From NCBI GenBank assembly GCA_001770815.1, contig MESD01000176.1, positions 1 through 33,196 of the forward strand: DNA of 33,196 nt, in the 5' to 3' direction. This stretch comes from Burkholderiales bacterium RIFCSPHIGHO2_12_FULL_69_20 (lineage in GTDB: Bacteria > Pseudomonadota > Gammaproteobacteria > Burkholderiales > Burkholderiaceae_C). Position numbers and translations under genes: made by a program. Under the pieces are notes generated by a model, which saw only the letters and a program-made list of their open reading frames with translations, searched no databases and was not told where the DNA came from. Below are positions 1 through 5,759 of the stretch, one piece after another (positions within the stretch are counted from its first letter, which is position 1; each line of letters begins with the position of its first letter).

Positions 1-500
1 AAGGCGGCAGCGGCGCCGACCGAATGCCCCAGCAGTGCCAAGCGGCGGCCGTCGATGCCGGGCTGGCGGCGCAGCCAGGCCAGGCCGGCGGCGATGTCTA
101 CGGCAAAACGCGGCATCGAGGTGAACGCTTCACCATCGCTGCGCCCGTGGCAGCGGGCGTCGATCAGCAAGACCGCGAAGCCGGCCGCGTGCAGTGGCGG
201 CACCACCGGCGCCATCATCGCGGCGTTGCCGCCCCAGCCGTGCATCACCAGCACGGCGGGTACGGGTGCAGCGGCGCTTGTCGCCTGTTCGACGGCGGGC
301 ATCACCAGCCAGCCGACCAGGGCCCGACCGCGGGCACCCGTGAAACGGATCTCGCGCACCCGGTCTGGCGCCAGCCCCAGATCGGCCGCCTGCAGTGCAT
401 GCGGCACACGCGGCGCACGCAGCCCGCGCAGGATGGCGCGGTGGGCCAGGTGCCTGGCGCCCAGCACGCCGGCCGCGGCAGCAAAGGATTCGAGGATCAC
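1..500 (-). CDS. Alpha/beta hydrolase, C-terminus cut by window edge
   Basis: The visible 166 residues are the N-terminal part of a serine alpha/beta hydrolase; the C-terminus lies beyond base 1. Landmarks are an oxyanion-hole motif HGWGGN (about residues 87-92), an LLIDARCHGRSDG strand-turn (about 111-123) and the nucleophile elbow GHSVG with Ser160. The Asp and His of the triad would lie off the window. No signal peptide or membrane segment is seen. The proposed start is GTG at 500; no in-frame ATG fits and the ribosome site is weak, so the start is uncertain. It begins 34 bases after the stop of the small membrane-protein gene, so it is probably the last visible member of the leftward sulfur operon. 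Substrate cannot be told from sequence. The fold call is firm, the start is not. Confidence 0.75.
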   Translation of the reverse strand, partial: MILESFAAAAGVLGARHLAHRAILRGLRAPRVPHALQAADLGLAPDRVREIRFTGARGRALVGWLVMPAVEQATSAAAPVPAVLVMHGWGGNAAMMAPVVPPLHAAGFAVLLIDARCHGRSDGEAFTSMPRFAVDIAAGLAWLRRQPGIDGRRLALLGHSVGAAAA

Positions 501-534
501 GACCGGGTCAACGCCCGCTGCAGCCGAGGCCCGA

Positions 535-879
535 TCACCGCTGCGCCAGGCCTTGGCGCATGGCCGACAACGGCCAGGCAAAGGCCACGGCAACAGCCCC
601 GAAGCCTGCCGCCACGGCCAGCAGGTTGGCCCAGTCCACCCAGTAGCCCATGTCGGCCAGCGTCGAGCGGTTCCAGCCTGGTATCAGCGGTGCGGCCACG
701 GCCATCACCAGCACCCCAACGCCCAGCGCCAGCGGCAGACCGGCGCGCCAGCGGGTGCCCGCGCGCCGCCAGGCCGTCAGCATCAGGATGCCCCACAGCA
801 CGGCCGCGGCCAGCAGCAGCGGCCACAAGCCCAGCGCAATCTCCCACACGATGTTCAGCATCAACCAGATCTCGTACAT
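535..879 (-). CDS. Small three-helix membrane protein of unknown function
   Basis: A 114-aa hydrophobic protein starting MYEIWLMLNIVWEIALG, with about three transmembrane segments (roughly residues 8-37, 47-65 and 84-103). A short polar stretch, PGWNRSTLADMGYWVDW, separates the second and third. A clear ribosome site (CAGGAG) sits just before the ATG. It follows the type II SQR gene by 26 bases, so the two are very likely co-transcribed. I do not recognise the family. Given its position it could anchor or serve the flavoprotein or its quinone chemistry, but that is inference from neighbourhood only. An unrelated small membrane protein is equally possible. Confidence 0.72.
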   Translation of the reverse strand: MYEIWLMLNIVWEIALGLWPLLLAAAVLWGILMLTAWRRAGTRWRAGLPLALGVGVLVMAVAAPLIPGWNRSTLADMGYWVDWANLLAVAAGFGAVAVAFAWPLSAMRQGLAQR

Positions 880-905
880 GGTTCGTCTCCTGTTGGGTGA
901 TGGGT

Positions 906-2240
906 TCAGACCCGGCCCTTGAGCACCGCCAGGTAGGCGGGCTTGAGCATGCGCACCTTCATCAGCCAAGCGAAGAAGCTGTCCTGCAGCGGCTCGATCA
1001 TCGGCAGCGACGGGGTGAGGCGGCCTTCGTAGTCGAACTCGATCAGCATGGCCGAGCCTTCGCGCGTGATCAGCGGGCAGGAGGTGTAGCCGTCGAAGGA
1101 TTCGTTGGCCTGGCGCCCGGCGATCACTTCGGCCAGGTTGTGCGCCACCAGTGGCGCGCTCTTCTTCACCGTGGCGGCGGTCTTGCCGCGCGGCGTGCCG
1201 TTGATGTCGCCGATGCCGAAGACGTTCGGGTAGCGCCGGTGCTGCAGCGTGCTCTTGTCCACCTCCAGCCAGCCGCCGGCGGCAAACGGGCCGGCCTGCC
1301 AAGCCAGGTCGCTGTTCTTCACGGCGTCGGGCGCGCGCATCGGTGGCACGACGTGGATGAAGTCGTAGGGCATCTCCTGGCGCTCGCCCTCGGGCGACAC
1401 GAAGGTGGCCCGGCGCGCGCCGATGTCGATGGCCGCCAGCTTGCGCGAGAACTCGACATCGATGCCCAGCGCCTGCCAGCGCTCGAGCACGTTGTCGTTG
1501 ACCACCTTGACGCCGAACACGTTGCCCAGCGCCGACTGGAAGCTGATCTTCGATGCACCCAGGGTGCCGGCCTTGAGCAGCCGGTCGCGCAGCATGAAGC
1601 TCATCTTCAGCGGCGCGCCCGCACACTTCAGCGGCGTGGCCGGCAGCGTCATCACGGCGTTGCCACCTTTGGCGGTGAAGGCCTGCATCGCTGCCCAGGT
1701 GGCCTGTGCCGCCTGCGGGCTGGGATAGACGCTGGTCAGGCCGTGGGTGCCGATGGCGCCGACGTCCATGCCCTCGATCTGCGCGAAGTCGAGCTGCACA
1801 CCAGTGGCGACGACCAGGAAGTCGTAGGCGATGCGCTGGCCGCCGGCGGTGACCACCGCATTGGCGGCGGGGTCGAAGCCCGCCACCATGTCCTTCACCC
1901 AGGTGATGCCCGCGGGCTGGAAGTCGGCATTGCGGTCGCGCACCTTTTCCACCGGCCACACGCCGGTGGCCACCAGGGTGTAACCCGGCTGGTAGTTGTG
2001 CTCTTCCTTGCGGTCGACGAGGGTGATCTTGGCGCCATCCAGCAGGCCGGCCAGCCGGTTGGCCACCGCAATGCCGCCCAGGCCGCTGCCGGCGATGACG
2101 ATGTGCGCGCTGGTCTTGATCGCGGCCCGGGCGGGCGCGGGTGCGCTGGCGGCACCCGCCACCACGGGGGCGGCGGCCAGGGCCTGCAACCAGCGCCGGC
2201 GCGCGGGGTCGATGCGGGGCGATGCGGGGTTGTCGTTCAT
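906..2240 (-). CDS. sqr: Type II sulfide:quinone oxidoreductase with Tat-like signal
   Basis: A 444-aa FAD flavoprotein that oxidises sulfide to sulfane sulfur and passes electrons to quinone. A GSGLGG dinucleotide-binding motif is at 51-56. The two redox cysteines are C206 in KCAGAP and C388 in DGYTSCPL. Between them TLQHRRYPNVFGIGD (331-345) closely matches the mitochondrial SQOR (type II) pattern, and the C206-C388 spacing resembles the human C201-C379 pair. The N-terminus carries a twin-arginine-like RRRWLQ followed by an Ala-rich hydrophobic stretch ending near residue 40, suggesting export or anchoring on the periplasmic face. The ATG at 2240 has a good AGGAGA site. The gene lies 68 bases after the SQR-like gene and before the small membrane protein. 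The FisR-type regulator across the gap supports sulfide oxidation. The family call is strong; periplasmic location is inferred. Confidence 0.9.
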   Translation of the reverse strand: MNDNPASPRIDPARRRWLQALAAAPVVAGAASAPAPARAAIKTSAHIVIAGSGLGGIAVANRLAGLLDGAKITLVDRKEEHNYQPGYTLVATGVWPVEKVRDRNADFQPAGITWVKDMVAGFDPAANAVVTAGGQRIAYDFLVVATGVQLDFAQIEGMDVGAIGTHGLTSVYPSPQAAQATWAAMQAFTAKGGNAVMTLPATPLKCAGAPLKMSFMLRDRLLKAGTLGASKISFQSALGNVFGVKVVNDNVLERWQALGIDVEFSRKLAAIDIGARRATFVSPEGERQEMPYDFIHVVPPMRAPDAVKNSDLAWQAGPFAAGGWLEVDKSTLQHRRYPNVFGIGDINGTPRGKTAATVKKSAPLVAHNLAEVIAGRQANESFDGYTSCPLITREGSAMLIEFDYEGRLTPSLPMIEPLQDSFFAWLMKVRMLKPAYLAVLKGRV

Positions 2241-2308
2241 GCTTGTCTCCTGGTGGATGGGCTCGGGCCGGTGAGATGTGAGGCGGCGCTGGTGCCTGGT
2301 TCGAACGC

Positions 2309-3454
2309 TCAGCGGTATTGCCGCAGGTAGTTCCACTCGAAGCCACGCTTGGCCCAATGCAGCAGCCGGGTCGACGGCAGCAGCCAGTTGCGATCGGGCG
2401 TGCGCCAGATCAGCGTGCCTTGGTTGATGGCATCAACGATGCAGATCAGCTCGACCTTGAAGGTGGCGTTGGTCGGCCGGCCCTGCAGATCACCCAGCAG
2501 GTTGGCTGCCGCCGCAGCGGCCTGAAGATCGGCCATGTGGGCTTGTTTGGGCATCCAGTCGGGGCCGGGAAAACTGCCCGAGTCGCCCACCACGTACAGG
2601 CGCTCGGTGCCTGGAATGCGGCAATGGGCATCGGCCTGCAGCAGGCCTCCGGGCGAGCGCGGCAGATCGGTGGCGTCGAACCAGGTATTGCCGGTCATGC
2701 CGGGCATGAAGAGGATCAGGTCGGCGTGGAACTCGCCGCCCTCGGTGACCACCTTGTCGGCCTCGAAGCGCTTGAGCTTGTGGCCCAGGTAGGTGCGGAT
2801 GCCGCGCCGTGCCATTTCGTCGAGCAGGTGCTTGACCGCCTTGGGCCCAAGGCGGTTGCCGGGTTCGGTGCTGGGGTTGAAGAACACCAGCTCGAAGCGA
2901 TCACGCCGGCCTTCGCGCTTGAGCTGCTCGTCGATGCCGAAGAGAAACTCGAACATCGGCCCGCCGCGCACCGCGGTGGGCTCGTTCGGGTTGCCGGCAA
3001 AACCCACCGCGATGCTGCCGCCTTGCATCGAATGCAGGCGGTCGCGGATGCGCTCGGCCGCGGTGATGCCCTCGCACGGGGTGATGGCGTGTTCGATGCC
3101 CGGCAGCTTCTTGATGAAGCGGCCGCCGGTGGCGATGACCAGCGCATCGTTGGCCACCTCGCCCAGGCTGGTGAGCACGGTGCGACCGGCGTCGGCCAGG
3201 CCGGTGACCTCGGCCGGATGGAAGGCCACGTTCATGCGCCGCAGGAAGTTGTCCAGCGGCACGATCAGGTCGGCGCGTGTGCGCAGGCCGCTGGGGATCC
3301 AGATGATGCCGGGCAGGTAGTGCAACTCGGCGCGCGGCGCCACCAGCGTGATCTGGGCGTGGGCGTCACGCAGGCGCAGTTCTCGCACCGTGGACAGGGC
3401 GCCGAAGCCGGCACCCAGCACGGTGATGCGCGCGGGATTTGTTGAGGTGTTCAT
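2309..3454 (-). CDS. SQR-like FAD/NAD(P)-dependent oxidoreductase
   Basis: A 381-aa pyridine-nucleotide-disulfide-family flavoprotein without signal peptide. The N-terminal GAGFGA (14-19) binds FAD, ATGGRF (108-113) is the usual second contact, and YVVGDSGSFPG is the C-terminal FAD/quinone-side motif. The C-terminal HWAKRGFEWNYLRQYR resembles the membrane-associated tail of SQR/NDH-2-like enzymes. Of the three cysteines typical of type I SQR, a counterpart of the first (C127) and perhaps the last (C338) is present, but the KCAG-type middle cysteine is absent: the region reads GNPNEPTAVRGGP. It may therefore be a divergent SQR class or act on another sulfur species. Its start codon overlaps the stop of the ETHE1-like gene (ATGA at 3451-3454), implying translational coupling. 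The family is firm, the exact substrate open. Confidence 0.82.
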   Translation of the reverse strand: MNTSTNPARITVLGAGFGALSTVRELRLRDAHAQITLVAPRAELHYLPGIIWIPSGLRTRADLIVPLDNFLRRMNVAFHPAEVTGLADAGRTVLTSLGEVANDALVIATGGRFIKKLPGIEHAITPCEGITAAERIRDRLHSMQGGSIAVGFAGNPNEPTAVRGGPMFEFLFGIDEQLKREGRRDRFELVFFNPSTEPGNRLGPKAVKHLLDEMARRGIRTYLGHKLKRFEADKVVTEGGEFHADLILFMPGMTGNTWFDATDLPRSPGGLLQADAHCRIPGTERLYVVGDSGSFPGPDWMPKQAHMADLQAAAAAANLLGDLQGRPTNATFKVELICIVDAINQGTLIWRTPDRNWLLPSTRLLHWAKRGFEWNYLRQYR

Positions 3455-4104
3455 GGGGCGATGGGCACCAGGTTGGTAGCAGGTTGCGACGTGACACGCG
3501 CCAGAAACTCGTCGCGCGTGGCGCCGCCGAACCAGGGGTGCCAGCGCCGTTGTTCGTGCACGTTGGACACGGCACGTGCGTGCTTGGCGTGGCCGGCGAA
3601 CAGCAGCGTTTCGCACGGCCGTGTGAAGACGCCGTGCACCACGCTGTCCCACAGCGCTTCGGGCACGGCGGGGCGTGGCTGAAACGGGCAGGCATCCACG
3701 GCCAGCAGGCCGCCGCAGAACAGGCGGTCACGCCACAGGTAGCTCAGGCAGCCCGCGGTGTGGCCGGGCGTGCGCAGCACCTGCACATGCTCGTGGCCGA
3801 ACACCAGCACGCCGTGTCGGCTGCCGGCCGCGGGCTTGGCGGCCAGCTCGGGGGCGGGCAGGTGGTGCTGGATGCGCGGCGCACCCAGCGCATCCAGCGC
3901 AGCCGTCTCTCCCGGCAGCAGCGCGTCGTGCTCATGGGTGCGCAGCAGCCAGCGCAGGTGCAGGTGGTGCTCGTCGAGCATGGCGGCCAGCACGGGCACA
4001 TCGACGCCGCGCGGGTCGATCAACACGGCTTCGCCAGCGTCCAGATCGGCGAGCAGGTAGCTCACCGCGCCGCTGGTGTCGTCGTGCAGCATGCGGAAGT
4101 ACAT
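3451..4104 (-). CDS. ETHE1-like metallo-beta-lactamase-fold protein with degenerate metal site
   Basis: A 217-aa protein of the persulfide dioxygenase (ETHE1/PDO) type, the enzymes that oxidise glutathione persulfide to sulfite. The fold is clear from IDPRGVDV, THEHDALLPG, VLRTPGHTAGCLSYL and a C-terminal LLFAGHAKHARAVSNVHEQRRWHP that matches the ETHE1 tail. The active site is altered. The usual HxHxDH reads H57-E-H59-D-A61-L62, losing Asp and His. The FTGD segment that supplies the Asp iron ligand reads F129-C-G-G132. H57, H59, H115 and H172 remain. With one of the two-His/one-Asp iron ligands missing, ordinary dioxygenase activity is doubtful. It may bind another metal, carry sulfane sulfur on cysteines such as C119, C130 or C139, or be decaying. 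It lies between the Rieske and SQR-like genes and overlaps the latter by 4 bases. Confidence 0.8.
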   Translation of the reverse strand: MYFRMLHDDTSGAVSYLLADLDAGEAVLIDPRGVDVPVLAAMLDEHHLHLRWLLRTHEHDALLPGETAALDALGAPRIQHHLPAPELAAKPAAGSRHGVLVFGHEHVQVLRTPGHTAGCLSYLWRDRLFCGGLLAVDACPFQPRPAVPEALWDSVVHGVFTRPCETLLFAGHAKHARAVSNVHEQRRWHPWFGGATRDEFLARVTSQPATNLVPIAP

Positions 4105-4176
4105 GGCGGTCTACTCGCCGCCGCCGTCAGCGCGTTTGGCCGCCATCCCGCAGAAGCACCACATGGGCATCTTTGC

Positions 4177-4803
4177 TCAGGCGGCGGCGTCGTCGCCGAT
4201 CAGGATGCGCGTGTCGCTCGCGTAGCGGTGCGGCGGGATCTCCAGGTTGGTCGGCGCCGGCTTGTTCTTGAACACCCGCCCGGCGCCGTCGAAGGTGGAG
4301 CCATGGCAGGGGCAGAAGAAGCCACCGGGCCAGTCGTCGGGCAGGCTGGGGTTGTTGCCGCCCCGGGGCGCGTTGCTGGGTGAGCAGCCCAGGTGGGTGC
4401 AGATGCCGACGGCCACGAAGACTTCGGCCTTGATGGCGCGGGCGGCATTGCTGGCGTAGGCGGGTTGCTGCGCCACCGCCGAGGCCGGGTCGGTCAGCTC
4501 GCCGTCGTGGCCCTGCAGCGCAGCGATCATCTCCGGCGTGCGCCGCACCACCCAGACGGGCTTGCCGCGCCACTCCACCGTCTTCACGCCGCCGGGCGGG
4601 ATGTCGGCGATGTCCACCTCCACCGGCCCGCCTGCGGCCTTGGCGCGCTCGCTGGGCGCAAAGGTCGAGACGAACGGAATGGCCGTGGCCAGGGCCGCCA
4701 CACCGCCGGCCGCCGCGGTCGTCATCAGCCAGAAGCGCCGTTGCGGGTCACCCGGCTGGGCCGTGCAGGCCGCGCAGGTGGGGGGGGTGAGGGTGTCGTC
4801 CAT
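4177..4803 (-). CDS. Rieske 2Fe-2S protein (cytochrome bc1 iron-sulfur subunit type)
   Basis: A 208-aa ubiquinol:cytochrome c reductase Rieske subunit of PetA type. The cluster-binding boxes are CTHLGC (135-140) and CPCHGS (164-169), supplying two Cys and two His ligands. QRRFWLMTTAAAGGVAALATAIPFV (residues 21-45) is a twin-arginine signal-anchor like those of PetA proteins, so the head should sit in the periplasm. An additional CxxC (C10, C13) lies before the anchor. A strong AAGGAG site precedes the ATG. No cytochrome b or c1 gene follows, which is unusual for petA. Instead it heads the sulfur operon, facing the rhodanese/FisR arm, with 72 bases to the next gene. It could serve a dedicated electron path from quinol reduced by SQR, or exchange into the housekeeping bc1. 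The family is certain, the role inferred. Confidence 0.92.
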   Translation of the reverse strand: MDDTLTPPTCAACTAQPGDPQRRFWLMTTAAAGGVAALATAIPFVSTFAPSERAKAAGGPVEVDIADIPPGGVKTVEWRGKPVWVVRRTPEMIAALQGHDGELTDPASAVAQQPAYASNAARAIKAEVFVAVGICTHLGCSPSNAPRGGNNPSLPDDWPGGFFCPCHGSTFDGAGRVFKNKPAPTNLEIPPHRYASDTRILIGDDAAA

Positions 4804-4970
4804 GGTCGGCTCCTTGCCGTCGAATCGGTTGCAGTTCAAAACGCCATGTGTGCATTGGCCCGTAACGACGCCAACAGGACCTTGCCGCAGATCACGCCAC
4901 CGGCCTTTGGCGTGGCATAGATGGACCTGAGGCATGACGGTCCGGCAGCAGGCGTCATGCCCCTTGAGCT

Positions 4971-4997
4971 ATCAAGACCCGTGCCATCGGGGTGCCA
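4971..4997 (-). promoter_or_regulatory. Sigma-54-like promoter candidates for the leftward operon
   Basis: Two overlapping -24/-12-like elements read leftward. One is TGGCACCCCGATGGCA (4982-4997), which keeps GG-N10-GC with one deviation in the -12 TTGC. The other is TGGCACGGGTCTTGAT (4971-4986), which has a perfect -24 TGGCACG but GA in place of GC at -12. Transcription would begin near 4960-4972, about 160 bases before the Rieske ATG. A sigma-54 activator is encoded next door, which makes this plausible, but each candidate has a mismatch. Confidence 0.42.
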
Positions 4998-5072
4998 GGA
5001 AAGAAGTTCATGCAAATCAACGGGTTGAGCGTCAACCACGGTCCGGGCTGCCCGAGGTGTCGGATGGCGGTG

Positions 5073-5098
5073 CTGCCAGGTTGGCAGTTGACTGCCAA
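5073..5098. promoter_or_regulatory. Overlapping inverted repeats, probable activator-binding site
   Basis: TTGGCAGT-TG-ACTGCCAA (5081-5098) is a perfect 8-bp inverted repeat with a 2-bp spacer. It overlaps a second one, CTGCCA-GGT-TGGCAG (5073-5087), giving three alternating half-sites of TGGCAG type. Its centre is about 80 bases upstream of the rightward and about 120 upstream of the leftward sigma-54-like start, suitable for an enhancer of a Fis-type activator. The repeat is directly visible; assignment to the adjacent regulator is inference. Confidence 0.6.
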
Positions 5099-5142
5099 AG
5101 TGGCGGTACGCTCGTCGTTGTCGGTGGCAGTCGCGACGGGCA

Positions 5143-5158
5143 TGGCATGGATACGGCG
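5143..5158 (+). promoter_or_regulatory. Sigma-54-like promoter candidate for rhodanese-fisR
   Basis: TGGCATGGATACGGCG keeps the essential GG-N10-GC spacing, with one mismatch in the -24 box and two in the -12 box. The start point would be near 5169, leaving a leader of about 100 bases before the rhodanese ATG. It is a weak match, made more credible by the activator gene downstream. Confidence 0.33.
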
Positions 5159-5270
5159 CGGGGTATAAGCATCCGAGTAGACTGATATTCGCGGTGGCTG
5201 ATGATGGCTGGACGCCATCGTCCGCATGCCGATGCCACCCCGCTGGTCCCCAACGCAAGAGAAGACGCCC

Positions 5271-5756
5271 ATGCCCCTGCATCCCGACCTTCCTGTCACC
5301 ACCCACCCACGCCCGCGCGGTGGCCTTGATCGACGCCGCGCCCTGTTCGGCCTGGCGGGTCTGGTGGGCCTGGCGGGGGCCGCAGGGGCGCTGACGGGCT
5401 GCGGCGATTCCCTGACCGCAGCCGACGCGGTGAGTCTGGAGGCGGCACGTGCCGAGCATGAGGCGGGCCGGGCGGTGTTGATCGACATCCGTGAGCCCGC
5501 GGAACACGCCACCGGCGTGGCGGCGGGCGCGCGCCTGTTGCCGATGCGCCAACTGGCCCAGCGACTCGACGAGATTCCGGTCAACCCGGACCAGCCGGTG
5601 CTGCTGATCTGCAATACGCAGAACCGGTCCAGCGCCACCTTGCGCATGTTGCGCGAGCGGGGCTACGGGCATGTGCGCTACGTCAACGGCGGCATGAGCG
5701 TATGGGCTCGCCGCGGCTGGCCGCTGGTCAAGCCACCCGGCCGGCCGGGCGCCTGA
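5271..5756 (+). CDS. Rhodanese-like sulfurtransferase with Tat/lipoprotein N-terminus
   Basis: A 161-aa single-domain rhodanese. VLIDIREPAEHATGV (69-83) is the signature entry strand and the catalytic persulfide cysteine is C114 in the loop CNTQNRS. YVNGGMSVWARRGWP (137-151) is the usual C-terminal signature. The N-terminus has RRRALFG followed by a hydrophobic Gly/Ala/Leu run ending in lipobox LTGC (C44), so it is probably exported by Tat and lipid-anchored. The second ATG (5271) was chosen: it places the arginines within about 21 residues of the start and has an AGAGAAG ribosome site. An upstream in-frame ATG at 5226 is possible. It would accept sulfane sulfur made by SQR. It precedes fisR by 3 bases, so sensing and sulfur transfer are co-expressed. 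The domain is firm, the lipid anchor likely. Confidence 0.87.
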   Translation: MPLHPDLPVTTHPRPRGGLDRRRALFGLAGLVGLAGAAGALTGCGDSLTAADAVSLEAARAEHEAGRAVLIDIREPAEHATGVAAGARLLPMRQLAQRLDEIPVNPDQPVLLICNTQNRSSATLRMLRERGYGHVRYVNGGMSVWARRGWPLVKPPGRPGA

Positions 5757-5759
5757 AAC

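Larger units (their letters stand above)
4804..5270. promoter_or_regulatory. Divergent regulatory region of the sulfur locus
   Basis: A 467-bp gap between the leftward Rieske gene and the rightward rhodanese gene, with no convincing gene in it. It holds a perfect inverted repeat and sigma-54-like boxes on both strands, listed separately. A TATAAG at 5164-5169 could be a sigma-70 -10 box for the rhodanese, but no -35 match sits upstream. An intergenic space this long next to a sigma-54 activator gene fits an enhancer-bearing divergent promoter. Confidence 0.65.

Noticed and set aside
24-2330. Long rightward open frame opposite the hydrolase and SQR genes
   Set aside because: It is antisense to genes with definite motifs; its translation has no family features and arises from GC-rich codon bias.
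535-2346. Leftward 603-codon frame overlapping the SQR
   Set aside because: Only its last 114 codons are real (the small membrane protein from 879). The rest is an out-of-frame reading of the SQR gene.
5226-5270. Upstream ATG start for the rhodanese
   Set aside because: It would add 15 residues before the twin-arginine motif, and the ATG at 5271 has the better-placed AGAGAAG ribosome site.
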